Shown here: piece after piece, positions 43,763 to 52,239 of the stretch
How positions within the stretch are numbered: position 1 is the first letter of the stretch
How the letters are laid out: each line of letters opens with the position of its first letter
Source: Maritimibacter sp. DP1N21-5
GTDB taxonomy: Bacteria > Pseudomonadota > Alphaproteobacteria > Rhodobacterales > Rhodobacteraceae
Length of the DNA stretch: 64,000 nucleotides
Reading direction: 5' to 3'
Assembly (NCBI RefSeq): GCF_019218295.1
Contig: NZ_JAHUZF010000006.1
Span: 372,001 to 436,000, forward strand
Notes under the pieces: generated by a model
Told to the model about the DNA's origin: nothing
What the model saw: only the letters and a program-made list of their open reading frames with translations
Databases searched by the model: none
Program-made: the position numbers and the translations under genes

Positions 43763-45040
43763 CTACTTCGCCTTTTTCTTCTTCTTCGCGACCGCCGCCT
43801 CCGGCGCGCTGATCGCATGAAGCTGTTGGGCGAGTTTCTGGATTTCCTTGCGAAGGGGGTTCTTGGTCGCGGCTTCGGCCAGCGGAACACCGTGGTCGCC
43901 CGCCTGCACCACGGGCTTGAGCCCGTCCGGCAACTGCACGTCGATCTTGATGTCGAGGCTGTCGGCCAGACGCTTCACACGCCCCTTGCCGTTGATGTCG
44001 GTGAACTTCGGCGCCCGGTTCAGCACATAGCGCAGCTTTTCGTGCGGAAGCTCTTCTGACTTCAGGGCCCGGATCATCCGCAGGGTGTTCTGCGCCGAGC
44101 GCATGTCGAGTTCGATGGTCGCGAAATAGACATGAGCCGCCGTGAGCACGCTTTCGGTCCATTGCACCACGGTCGTGGGCATGTCCACGATCACGAAGTC
44201 GAAATTCGCGCGCGCCTTGGCGATCACCGCCATGATGTCCTCCGACGACACGATGTCGAGCGGCAACATGTCGGCGGGGGAGGTGAAGACGTGAAGGCGC
44301 TCGTTGAAGGTCAGGAGCCCGGCCATGAAGCTGTCGTCGTCCATCGACGAGGTATCGCTCAGCAGTTCGTAGATCATCTCGCGGCGTGGCAGGTCGAGAT
44401 AGGTCGACACGCTGCCGAACTGCAGATCGAGGTCGATCAGACAGACACGCGGGCCGTCAACCTTCGCGATGGTCGCAAGCTCCCAGGCGAGGTTCACGGC
44501 AAGCGTCGTGGCCCCGGTGCCCCCGGCGAGCCCTTGGACGGCGATCAGCACACCCTCGCGGTCGGTTTCCGACACGGCGGGACCGCGCGGTGCCTCGACC
44601 ACGGGCGGCGGCGGTGGCTCGACCACTTCGGGCGTGCGCAGCCGGACGATGGCCTCGTGCAGCGCGCCATCGGGAAGCGGGTAGGGAATGAATTCCTCGG
44701 CGCCCACCTTGAGCAGCTGGTGCAGGGCGATGGGGCTGACCTCTTCCGCGATGACGAGCGCCTTGATGTTGCGCGCGGTGGCCTGGCGGATGACTTCGGC
44801 GATCTTGGCGAGGTTGGGTTCGTCCTCCTCGTCCATGGCGATGGCCACGAATTCGAGATCGGCGCTTTCTGGTTGTTCGAAAAAGGTGAAGGCGTCCTCG
44901 AGTGACAGGTCACCCCAGGCTTCGCCCATTTCGGCTTCCATGTCCTCGATCAGGAGATCGAACGCCTGCACGTCGCGCGAAATCGTGCAAGCGACGATCG
45001 GCGCAGGATCCTGTTCAAGGGCGAGGGGGCTACCACTCAT
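43763..45040 (-). CDS. cpaE: Tad pilus localisation ATPase CpaE (TadZ)
   Basis: 425 residues from ATG 45040, preceded by AGGAAGAC on the minus strand; the much longer open frame upstream has no homology and is not used. An N-terminal receiver-like domain (about 20-130) is atypical and lacks a clear phosphoacceptor pocket. A MinD/ParA-type ATPase domain follows (from about 165): a deviant Walker A VQGLAGGTGATTLA, then VCLIDLDLQFGS and FVIVDMPTTVVQW. CpaE/TadZ marks the assembly pole of the pilus. It precedes cpaF by 10 bases. A terminator lies between this gene and the OmpA gene, so it probably heads a second transcript. Confidence 0.92.
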   Translation of the reverse strand: MSGSPLALEQDPAPIVACTISRDVQAFDLLIEDMEAEMGEAWGDLSLEDAFTFFEQPESADLEFVAIAMDEEDEPNLAKIAEVIRQATARNIKALVIAEEVSPIALHQLLKVGAEEFIPYPLPDGALHEAIVRLRTPEVVEPPPPPVVEAPRGPAVSETDREGVLIAVQGLAGGTGATTLAVNLAWELATIAKVDGPRVCLIDLDLQFGSVSTYLDLPRREMIYELLSDTSSMDDDSFMAGLLTFNERLHVFTSPADMLPLDIVSSEDIMAVIAKARANFDFVIVDMPTTVVQWTESVLTAAHVYFATIELDMRSAQNTLRMIRALKSEELPHEKLRYVLNRAPKFTDINGKGRVKRLADSLDIKIDVQLPDGLKPVVQAGDHGVPLAEAATKNPLRKEIQKLAQQLHAISAPEAAVAKKKKKAK

Positions 45041-45260
45041 GCCGTCTTCCTTCTCACTCACAACCCGCCGGTGGCCTCTTGCGGCCAACGCCTTGTGGCG
45101 CTCCGGTCGGATGCCGTCCGACTCGACGCCGGACGGTCTGCTCCCAAGACTGAAACTCGCAGCCAAACGGGGCAGCATTTTGGCGCAACCCGTCAAATTA
45201 TGCGGTGAATTGGGACGATAGCGGGTATTCGCACCGGGCTGTTTCGCAGGCGGGAACAAG

Positions 45261-45292
45261 AAAAAGATCCGCGCCTTTCGGTCACGGATCCT
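45261..45292 (-). terminator. Terminator after the OmpA-like lipoprotein gene
   Basis: On the minus strand GGATCCG and CGGATC flank a 13-base loop (plus positions 45266-45271 and 45285-45290), followed by TTTTTCTTG. It lies about 40 bases after the OmpA stop and would separate the secretin transcript from cpaE. Confidence 0.7.
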
Positions 45293-45332
45293 TGTAGTCC
45301 TGTTCCGACAGCGCCCCTCGCGGGTGGGCAGA

Positions 45333-45998
45333 TCAGCCGCCGCTGGCGCCCGCCGTGAGCTCGCCCAGCCCGCCCTGGACCGCCGGGGCGGGGGCAGCGC
45401 TGTTGACGTATTCGCGGAAGATGACCTCGGCGTATTTGCCGTTCAGGATCAGGGGTGCATCCTGCACGAAGCCCGAAACCTCGGTCACGGTGCGGCGGTT
45501 GCGTTCTTCCGGGTTCTGGGTCTGGATCAGCGGTTGCGTCTCGCCAAAGGACACGACCGCCTCGAGCCGCGACTTGGAAATGCCGCGTGCGGAGAAGTAG
45601 TTGACCACGGCCTGTGCCCGGCGCAGCCCGAGCTGGCGGTTATAGGCGTCCGATCCCACGAGGTCGGTGTGTCCGTAAACCCGGAAGGTGACTTCGGGGA
45701 ATTGCCGGATGAAATGCGCCTGCTGGTCGAGGATGCGCGCCGCTGTCGCGTCGATTGCGGCCGAATTGAAGGCGAAGTTGATCGTGTCCGGCACCTCGCG
45801 GTTGAAGCGCTGGGCGAGGCTCACGACATGGCTCAACTGCCCGGTGTGGATCAGGTAGTTGTTGCGCGTGCTCTCACCAAAGCTCGCATCAAAGATGTCC
45901 GCGCCCGCCTCGCGGTCGAGTGCCGCGGGATCGCAGGCGGCCAAAAGCGCGATGGCCGAGGCGGCGGCGATGAGTCTGGGTGTCGTCGAAAGGGCCAT
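45333..45998 (-). CDS. OmpA-family lipoprotein of the tad locus
   Basis: 221 residues. Lipoprotein signal with lipobox ALLAAC (cysteine 22), then an OmpA-like peptidoglycan-binding domain (about 70-180): NFAFNSAAIDATAARILDQQ, VYGHTDLVGSDAYNRQLGLR with the peptidoglycan-contact Asp and Arg. It starts 3 bases after the secretin stop and takes the position occupied by cpaD in Caulobacter-type loci. It probably anchors the secretin to the cell wall. Confidence 0.88.
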   Translation of the reverse strand: MALSTTPRLIAAASAIALLAACDPAALDREAGADIFDASFGESTRNNYLIHTGQLSHVVSLAQRFNREVPDTINFAFNSAAIDATAARILDQQAHFIRQFPEVTFRVYGHTDLVGSDAYNRQLGLRRAQAVVNYFSARGISKSRLEAVVSFGETQPLIQTQNPEERNRRTVTEVSGFVQDAPLILNGKYAEVIFREYVNSAAPAPAVQGGLGELTAGASGG

Positions 45999-46001
45999 CG
46001 C

Positions 46002-47444
46002 TCAGTCCTCCATCACATAGCCGTAGGAGCCGGTGAAATCCTGCCGCGCCACTTCGCCTGCCGCGCCAGTTGTGGGTCGGTTCGGAGCGGCCGTGCGCCC
46101 GTGCAGGAAGAGGTCGGCCTCGCTCGGCGGCTTGATCCGGTCGGTGGGCAGCGCCAGCGCCTCGCCCCTTGTGGGGGTCACGAGATGCGGCGTCACGATG
46201 ATGACCAGTTCCGACTGCGACCGCTCGTAATCGGCCGAACGGAAGAGCGCGCCCAGCACCGGCACGTCGCCCAGCCACGGCACCTGTCCCGAAAGATCCC
46301 GGAAGTCGTCCTGCAGAAGTCCTGCGATGGCAAAGCTCTGCCCGTCGCGCAGTTCCACCGTGGTCGCCGTCTCGCGACGACGGAAGGACGACACCTGGAT
46401 GCCTTCGCCCACCGTGACCGAGGTATCGAGCCCCGACACGGCAGCGGTCATTTCAAGGTTGATGATGTCCTGATCCACCACTCGGGGGGTGAAGGAGAGT
46501 TCGACACCGAAGGGCTTGTATTCGATGACGATAGCGCCCGAAGTACCCGCGTAGGAGGGCACCGGGTATTCGCCACCGGCCAGGAAGCTCGCTTCCTGTC
46601 CCGACAGCGCGGTCAGGTTCGGTTCCGCCAGGGTGCGCACCATCCCTTTGCTTTCAAGGGCTTCCAGCATGACGGCGAACTGCAGGGCGCCGGCATTGAA
46701 GCCGAAGGTGAAGGCGCCGGTCCGGTCGTTTCCGGTGTTGATGAGGTCGCCGGCGCTTGCCGCGTCGAGCGCGCCGGAACTCGCCAATGCGCCTGTTCCC
46801 AGTGTCGAGCCCAGACCACCGAGCGGGCCGGTGCCGGGTACCGTGCCACCCACGCCCATGGAGGCGGACAGAGATTTCGTGACCGAGCGTTGCATCTCGG
46901 CGAAGCGGACCTTCAGCATGACCTGCTGCGTGCCGCCGACCGACATCAGGTTCGACACCTTGTCGGGCGCATAGCGGTTGGCCAGATCAAGCGCACGGTC
47001 GAGCGCGGCGATGGAGCTGACGGTGCCCGAGAGCACGATGCCGTCATTGGCGGTGCGCACCTCGATTGGCTCGCCCGGCAGGATCTGGCGCAGGCGCTCC
47101 TTGAACTCGGAGAGGTCCGGCGTGACCTGCACTTCGACGTTGGCGATCAGCGATCCATCGACGCCCAGAAGGGTCAGCGTTGTGCGCCCCTGGTTCTTGC
47201 CAAGCACATAGATGGTGCGATCCGAGAGGGTCGAGATATCGGCGATGCCCGGGTTCGCGATGGAAATTTCCGCGAAAGGCGAGTCGCTTTCGACGACCAC
47301 GGCCCGGTTCATGGGGACATTGAGTGTGTCCGCGACGCCACCATCCATGATCCTGAGCGATTGCGCCTTGGTTGCGGTCGGCACGCTTGCCACGCAGAGT
47401 GCAAACCCCGTGAGGGCGGCCTTCAGAAAACGGTCAAATCCCAT
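46002..47444 (-). CDS. cpaC: Tad pilus outer-membrane secretin CpaC (RcpA)
   Basis: 480 residues with a signal peptide (1-27). An N-terminal pilus-assembly domain (FAEISIANPGIADISTLSD) and a BON-like domain (about 105-170) precede the secretin domain (about 245-420) with VPSYAGTSGAIVIEYKPFGV and VPWLGDVPVLGALFRS. It forms the outer-membrane channel for the Flp pilus. It is followed 3 bases later by the OmpA lipoprotein and separated from cpaB by 350 non-coding bases. Confidence 0.94.
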   Translation of the reverse strand: MGFDRFLKAALTGFALCVASVPTATKAQSLRIMDGGVADTLNVPMNRAVVVESDSPFAEISIANPGIADISTLSDRTIYVLGKNQGRTTLTLLGVDGSLIANVEVQVTPDLSEFKERLRQILPGEPIEVRTANDGIVLSGTVSSIAALDRALDLANRYAPDKVSNLMSVGGTQQVMLKVRFAEMQRSVTKSLSASMGVGGTVPGTGPLGGLGSTLGTGALASSGALDAASAGDLINTGNDRTGAFTFGFNAGALQFAVMLEALESKGMVRTLAEPNLTALSGQEASFLAGGEYPVPSYAGTSGAIVIEYKPFGVELSFTPRVVDQDIINLEMTAAVSGLDTSVTVGEGIQVSSFRRRETATTVELRDGQSFAIAGLLQDDFRDLSGQVPWLGDVPVLGALFRSADYERSQSELVIIVTPHLVTPTRGEALALPTDRIKPPSEADLFLHGRTAAPNRPTTGAAGEVARQDFTGSYGYVMED

Positions 47445-47794
47445 GTGATCCTGCCTCTCTGATCACGTCATACTGCTCGTTACCCGGTGTTTTCAAAGCC
47501 TTAGCCAAGATCCCGGTTTCAATTCACGTCCCTCGGGACGCCGCCTGTTCAGGGTCTTTCGCCCGGGTTAGCCCGGATCATTCGCCCCATAGTGCCGGCA
47601 ACATGCGGCACAAAAAGCTTTTTTGCAAGAATCAAGGGCTTGAGGGCCAATTTTCCTGCGGATCTGTGTCTCTCGCGGCGTCTTTTGATCTGCCAGCTGC
47701 GGCCGGTCGGATATTGGTCGTGCGGGACGTGGCTGTTGGAAAAGCCAAGGGCGACCCGGTCGGATCGCCCCTCTGTACTTTTGTCGCTTCGCCT
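47445..47794. other. 350-base gap between cpaC and cpaB with hairpins
   Basis: No coding frame is supported. The left half holds an inverted repeat GTGCCG (47592-47597)/CGGCAC (47606-47611) followed by an A-tract and AAAAAGCTTTTTT. The right end holds the cpaB terminator. cpaC therefore probably has its own promoter here, reading leftwards. Confidence 0.5.
47741..47770 (-). terminator. Terminator after cpaB
   Basis: On the minus strand GGGCGA and TCGCCC (plus 47749-47754 and 47765-47770) form a 6-bp stem with a 10-base loop, followed by TTGGCTTTTCC. It lies 24 bases after the cpaB stop. Confidence 0.6.
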
Positions 47795-48646
47795 TCAGGA
47801 CGGGCAGGGGATCTGGACTTCCACGATCTCGTTGCCCTTGCGGGTGCGGATCGTGCATTTCTCCTCGGCCACTGGCGCTTCCACCTTGGTCTCCTCGATG
47901 CCGAGGAGCGAGTTCTGGTCGACTTCCACCGCTTCCACCACGGTTTCGTCGAGTGTTCCGACAAGGGCGAGCGCCATGCGGCCCGTGGCTTGCGCCTGTG
48001 CGAGGGTCGCGACCACCTCGGGGGCGGCTTCGACCGTGACGGTGCGTGCCACGGTGGGCGTCGCGCGGTCCTGGTCGGCGGTCTGGTCGATGGCGATGAT
48101 GCGCACGTTCGTCTGGATGAGCTTGGTCACGTCCTGCGTGGTTACGCTGTCATTGACCGAGCGGCCCGTCCAGTAGATGTCCACGCGGTCGCCCGGGCGC
48201 AGAAAGCCCGACACGCCCGAGGCAACGTCCACGTTGATCGCGAAGGCGCGCATGCCGGACGCGAGGCGGGCGGACACGCCAGCATCCTCGCCGGCTCCCG
48301 TCACCTTCGTCTCCATGAGGACTTCGTTCGCGTCCATCGAGCGGAGCACCGTGCGGAAGCGTTTCTCGCCCTGCGGGAAGACCTGATCGATGTTCGAGAA
48401 GACACCGGCGGGCAGCGAGGCGGTCGGGAACTGCACGATGCGGATGTTTTCGTCCGTCACGCGTTCACCATAGGCCAGCGTGTTGTTGACCACATAGACG
48501 TCTGTCAGCTCGATCTCGGGTCCGCGGTTCGCGCGTTCGGCGGCCAGGGCGGCCTGATAGTTGCCGATATAGTCTTTGGCCATGTAAACGGCGAAGCCGG
48601 CAAGGCCGATCCCGACGATCAGGACAAGTCCGAATACTGCTCGCAT
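47795..48646 (-). CDS. cpaB: Flp pilus assembly protein CpaB (RcpC)
   Basis: 283 residues with one N-terminal membrane helix (about 3-22). An SAF-type domain follows (NNTLAYGERVTDENIRIVQF) and the conserved LRPGDRVDIYWTG near 150-162, then a Flp assembly domain. The C-terminus has a short Cys-containing tail (CTIRTRKG...IPCPS). CpaB/RcpC is a periplasmic protein that stabilises the secretin. AAGGAAACGAT precedes the start. It lies between the flp genes and cpaC, each separated by terminators. Confidence 0.93.
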   Translation of the reverse strand: MRAVFGLVLIVGIGLAGFAVYMAKDYIGNYQAALAAERANRGPEIELTDVYVVNNTLAYGERVTDENIRIVQFPTASLPAGVFSNIDQVFPQGEKRFRTVLRSMDANEVLMETKVTGAGEDAGVSARLASGMRAFAINVDVASGVSGFLRPGDRVDIYWTGRSVNDSVTTQDVTKLIQTNVRIIAIDQTADQDRATPTVARTVTVEAAPEVVATLAQAQATGRMALALVGTLDETVVEAVEVDQNSLLGIEETKVEAPVAEEKCTIRTRKGNEIVEVQIPCPS

Positions 48647-48883
48647 ATCGTTTCCTTTCGCTCTCGATCACCGGGCCCGGCGACGCCGCGCGTCGTGAAA
48701 TGGTCCAAACGGTGGTCTCTGCGCCCTGTCTGCCGGAAGAATACGGCGAAAATCTGGACAAAGCGTGAATTGATGTCCTTTTCCCGCAGGATGCTCAACA
48801 ATCGACGACAGGCTCGGAGGCTTGGGTTTTCCGGCTGTCCGCGTGATGTCGCGCGCGGGTCTGTAGCTGGTCCTAAAATTGGG

Positions 48884-48917
48884 AAAGGGCCGCATCTGGT
48901 TCAGACACGGCCCGTTT
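48884..48917 (-). terminator. Terminator after the flp genes
   Basis: On the minus strand AAACGGGCCG and CGGCCCTTT flank a 15-base loop (stem at plus 48887-48892 and 48908-48913). It lies about 23 bases after the flp stop. It would limit read-through from the highly expressed pilin genes into cpaB. The remaining 237 bases up to cpaB show no further gene. Confidence 0.75.
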
Positions 48918-48939
48918 CCGGAGGTATCAGGCGTGACCC

Positions 48940-49131
48940 TTAGTGGGTCATGATCGTCATGGCCGAGAGGTTCGACGAGATCTTGTCGGCGAGCGACGTG
49001 GTGCCGCCGGAGACCGAGGTCAGAACGGCGATGCCGAGGCCGACGATGGCGGCGGTCAGCACGACCCAGTCCACGGTGACGGCGCCGTCTTCGTCTTTGT
49101 TGAAGCGTTTGATGAAGTTCATGAGTTTCAT
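48940..49131 (-). CDS. flp: Flp-type IVb pilin, copy 1
   Basis: 63 residues. A short basic leader (MKLMNFIKRFNKDEDG) ends in the Gly cleaved by the prepilin peptidase, followed by AVTVDWVVLTAAIVGLGIAV, a 20-residue hydrophobic stretch. At mature positions 5-6 it has D-W instead of the E-Y common in Flp pilins. Residues 15-63 are identical to those of copy 2. It is the second of a tandem pair, 43 bases apart, each with its own ribosome site. It is the major structural subunit of the adhesive pilus. Confidence 0.93.
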   Translation of the reverse strand: MKLMNFIKRFNKDEDGAVTVDWVVLTAAIVGLGIAVLTSVSGGTTSLADKISSNLSAMTIMTH

Positions 49132-49174
49132 GTCTTTAGTCCTATTGAATGAGTGTTGTCTGAAGGCGCGACGC

Positions 49175-49366
49175 TTAGTGCGTCATGATCGTCATCGCCG
49201 ACAGGTTCGACGAGATCTTGTCGGCGAGCGACGTGGTGCCGCCGGAGACCGAGGTCAGAACGGCAATGCCGAGGCCCACGATGGCGGCGGTCAGAACCAC
49301 CCAGTCAACGGTGACCGCACCGTCTTCTTCAGCGCGGAATTTGTTTGCAAGCTTGATCAGTTTCAT
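49175..49366 (-). CDS. flp: Flp-type IVb pilin, copy 2
   Basis: 63 residues from ATG 49366, with GGAGGG 7 bases upstream on the minus strand. The leader MKLIKLANKFRAEEDG differs from copy 1, but the mature pilin is identical, including D5-W6 and the C-terminus SNLSAMTIMTH. The nucleotide sequences of the two mature parts are also nearly identical, with scattered silent changes, which points to recent duplication or gene conversion. It is the first gene of the tad locus, preceded by a long AT-rich leader. Confidence 0.93.
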   Translation of the reverse strand: MKLIKLANKFRAEEDGAVTVDWVVLTAAIVGLGIAVLTSVSGGTTSLADKISSNLSAMTIMTH

Positions 49367-49375
49367 CTCTTGTCC

Positions 49376-49723
49376 CTCCGAAAGGATCATTGGCTAGTCA
49401 GTTTTTCTACCCTTGTCAGAACCCTCGAACCGCCTGTGAACCGATCCGCTGCCCTGCTTGGATGATGCGTTTATCCGGGTCGATCTGGGCAGGATTTGGG
49501 CAAGGGTTAGGTGTTTTTGGGCGGGCTTGGAAAACCGGACGTTAATGACTTAAGTATCTGAAAATACTATTAAAGTTATTTTAACTTTTTTGTTCGTACA
49601 CAGGTTTCCCGGGATCGGTGAGGCGGGAATCACTTAAGGTCGAAGGAAAAACTGGCCCTTAGCGCGTGAATTTGCGATGCTGCGTCAAAAGAAGAATGAC
49701 GAGCAGCACAGGTTTTCGCGAAA
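49376..49723. promoter_or_regulatory. AT-rich divergent regulatory region upstream of flp
   Basis: This 348-base gap separates the flp genes from the lytic transglycosylase. About 49540-49595 is strikingly AT-rich against the surrounding GC-rich DNA. It contains AGTAT-CTGAAA-ATACT (hairpin) and AAAGTT-ATTT-AACTTT (hairpin). It probably holds the strong flp promoter and regulator sites; exact hexamers could not be fixed. Confidence 0.6.
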
Positions 49724-50752
49724 ATGCGAGACGTTCTGGTAACTCTTTGGGGGGTTGCGTTCCTGCTTGCCGGCCCCGCGGTCGCGCAGGACGAGGAGGG
49801 CGTGGGCGCCTTGCCGCCACCCGTGATGGGCGCGGTCTCCACGCGGGATGTGACGCAGGAGTGGGAGGCGGCCAACCAGCCCGGTGCACCTGAAGTGGCC
49901 CAGGAGAGGGCACAACAGCCAGCCGAAGTCGCCCAACCCCCGGCGGCCGCGCTGCCACCAGACGGGCCGCGCTTCGTCGCTGCGCCGCCGGCGGACTTCA
50001 CCTTCCGGCGCATCGCCGCCCCCGCAGCGGGCACCACGGGGCGTATCACGGTTCAGATCGACCCTGACGAACAGGCACGCCTGCGCGCCGCCGCCCGCGC
50101 CGAAGCCGAGGCCCGGCTCGCATCGCTCACGCCCATGGCCGAGGACCCGGTGCCCGGCGCAGCCCCGATGCCCTTCGACTGGTTCTGGGGCACCGTGTCG
50201 CCCAGCATCGAGGGCGGGGGCCCGGTCAACGTGGCCCGCGCGCTCCGACTTCTGGAAACCGACAGCCAGATCGATCCGCCCCGGCTTCAGCACATGCAGG
50301 ACATTGCCCGTGCCTATGGCCCGCAGATCCTCATGGCCACCGTGGGCACCACGATCTCGCCTGCGCTGGTGCTCGCGCTCATTTCGGTCGAAAGCGGCGG
50401 TGTCGCGACGGCCGAAAGCGAAAAGGGCGCGCAGGGGATCATGCAGCTCATCCCTGATACCGCCGCGCGGTTCGGCGTGGCCGACGCCATGGACCCGGCG
50501 CAGAACATCAAGGGCGGCGTCGCCTATCTGGACTGGCTCATGGGCGAGTTCCAAGGTGACGCGATCCTGTCGCTCGCGGGCTACAACGCGGGCGAGGGGG
50601 CCGTGGGCGCGAACGGCGGTGTCCCGCCCTATGCTGAAACGCGGGCCTATGTGCCCAAGGTTCTGAACGCCTGGCGGGTGGCGCGGGGGCTTTGCGTCAC
50701 GCCGCCGGAACTGCTGACGGACGGCTGTGTCTTTGCCGTGAACGGGATTTGA
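49724..50752 (+). CDS. Lytic transglycosylase (SLT domain)
   Basis: 342 residues with a signal peptide (1-21), a Pro/Ala-rich linker (to about 150) and a C-terminal SLT lysozyme-like domain. The catalytic glutamate is in ALISVESGGVATAE, followed by GAQGIMQLIPDTAARFGV and AGYNAGEGAV. It cleaves peptidoglycan to anhydro-muropeptides. Diverging from the pilus locus, it may open the cell wall for Tad pilus passage, a common arrangement. The next gene begins 2 bases after its stop, so they are likely co-transcribed. Confidence 0.9.
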   Translation: MRDVLVTLWGVAFLLAGPAVAQDEEGVGALPPPVMGAVSTRDVTQEWEAANQPGAPEVAQERAQQPAEVAQPPAAALPPDGPRFVAAPPADFTFRRIAAPAAGTTGRITVQIDPDEQARLRAAARAEAEARLASLTPMAEDPVPGAAPMPFDWFWGTVSPSIEGGGPVNVARALRLLETDSQIDPPRLQHMQDIARAYGPQILMATVGTTISPALVLALISVESGGVATAESEKGAQGIMQLIPDTAARFGVADAMDPAQNIKGGVAYLDWLMGEFQGDAILSLAGYNAGEGAVGANGGVPPYAETRAYVPKVLNAWRVARGLCVTPPELLTDGCVFAVNGI

Positions 50753-50754
50753 GA

Positions 50755-52209
50755 ATGAACATAGACTTGACGTTGAAGAAGCCGCTCGTTCTCGACGTGG
50801 ACGGCACGTTCCTGCGCACGGACTTGCTGTTCGAGACCTTCTGGGCGGGGCTGGGGCAAAATCCATGGGCCACACTGTCTGCATCCGTGCGCCACATCCG
50901 CAACCCGGCACGGCTCAAGGCCGAGCTGGCGGCTCTGGGGCAGGTGCGCACCGATCTGATGCCGGTCAATGAAGACGTGATGACCGCGATCCGCACGGCC
51001 CAGGCCGAGGGGCGCGAGGTTGTGCTCGCCTCGGCGTCGAACGAGGCGCTGGTGCAAAGGCTCGCACAGGATCACGGGTTGTCGGCGCGTGTCCTCGCGT
51101 CGACCGCGACCAGGAACCTGAAGGGCACGGCCAAGGCGCAGGCGCTGGTCGAGGCCTTTGGTGAAGGCGGGTTCGACTACGCCGGGAACGAAGCCGCGGA
51201 CATGGCGATCTGGTCCCATGCCCGCCGTGCCATCGTGGTGGGAGACGAGGCTTCTGCGCGGAAGATGGAGGCCGCCGGCAAGCCGGTGATCCGCGTGGCA
51301 AGCGGGCAAGCGCCCGCGAAGATCCTCAAGGCGCTTCGACCGCATCAATGGGTGAAGAACGTCCTGCTCTTCGTGCCGCTGCTGGCCGCACATGACTTCG
51401 GCCTGACGACCATTCTTCTCACGCTTCTTGGCATGGCATCCTTTTCGCTGGCTGCGAGCTCGATCTATGTGGTGAACGACCTCCTCGACCTCGAGGCCGA
51501 CCGCCTGCACGTCAAGAAACGCCACCGTCCCTTCGCGAGCGGCGCCGTGCCCATTGCGCGCGGTATGGCGGCGGGGCTGGCCTCGGGACTCGTCGCGGTG
51601 CTCATCGCGCTCTGGCTGTCGCCCGCCTTCCTTGGCGTGGTCCTGCTCTACATGTCTCTCTCGCTCGCCTATTCGCTCCGGCTCAAACGGATGCGTTGGA
51701 TCGACATCGCGGTGCTCGCAGCACTCTATACGCTCCGGGTCGTGGCCGGGGCGCTTGCGGGCGGGGTATATGTCTCGGGCTATCTGCTGGTCTTCATCTT
51801 CCCGGCCTTCCTGACGCTTGGCTGCGTCAAACGTCTGACCGAGGTGACGCTCGCCGAGACGGACGCGCGGCTGCCCGGTCGGGGCTATGGCAAGCCCGAC
51901 CGGAGCGACCTTCTCAATGTCGCTGTGCTGGGCGTGGCAGCAGCGCTGATCAACTGGCTGCTCTATTCCTTCACCGAACAGGCCGAGAGCCTCTATCCCA
52001 CGCAATGGCTCATCTGGCTGTGCCTTGTTCCGATCACCTGGTGGCTCGTGCGGATGGTGCGGCTTGGGTATCAGGGCCGGATGGACCATGACCCCATCGT
52101 CTTTGCGCTGCGCGACAAGCGGGGGATCGGTCTCATGCTGATCGTGCTCGCGCTGATGTTTCAGGCGGCAGGGCTTTGGGAGGCGTGGATGGGCGGCGTC
52201 ATCGGCTGA
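50755..52209 (+). CDS. HAD phosphatase-UbiA prenyltransferase fusion (DPPR synthase-like)
   Basis: 484 residues. The N-terminal ~190 residues form a HAD-type phosphatase: LVLDVDGTFL with D14 and D16, then VLASASN, and GDEASAR. From about 195 (LRPHQWVKNVLLFVPLL) a UbiA prenyltransferase follows with the first Asp motif NDLLDLEADRLHVKKRHRP and a second around 385. The UbiA part is of the decaprenyl-phosphate phosphoribosyltransferase (DPPR synthase) type. With the HAD domain it could transfer phosphoribose to a polyprenyl phosphate and remove the 5-phosphate. The DprE-like genes downstream support this. Start ATG 50755 lies 2 bases after the transglycosylase stop. Confidence 0.85.
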   Translation: MNIDLTLKKPLVLDVDGTFLRTDLLFETFWAGLGQNPWATLSASVRHIRNPARLKAELAALGQVRTDLMPVNEDVMTAIRTAQAEGREVVLASASNEALVQRLAQDHGLSARVLASTATRNLKGTAKAQALVEAFGEGGFDYAGNEAADMAIWSHARRAIVVGDEASARKMEAAGKPVIRVASGQAPAKILKALRPHQWVKNVLLFVPLLAAHDFGLTTILLTLLGMASFSLAASSIYVVNDLLDLEADRLHVKKRHRPFASGAVPIARGMAAGLASGLVAVLIALWLSPAFLGVVLLYMSLSLAYSLRLKRMRWIDIAVLAALYTLRVVAGALAGGVYVSGYLLVFIFPAFLTLGCVKRLTEVTLAETDARLPGRGYGKPDRSDLLNVAVLGVAAALINWLLYSFTEQAESLYPTQWLIWLCLVPITWWLVRMVRLGYQGRMDHDPIVFALRDKRGIGLMLIVLALMFQAAGLWEAWMGGVIG

Positions 52210-52239
52210 CGCCTCCCCTATTGCGGGACGCAGGCAGGA

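Noticed and set aside
47606..47625. CGGCAC...TTGC resembling a sigma-54 -24/-12 promoter
   Set aside because: The spacing between the two elements is about 10 bases instead of 5 and the first element lacks the T of TGGCAC.
49376..49723. AT-rich region considered as a horizontally acquired island or replication origin
   Set aside because: It is only ~55 bases of AT-rich sequence between conserved genes, with no DnaA-box cluster or integrase; a promoter is simpler.
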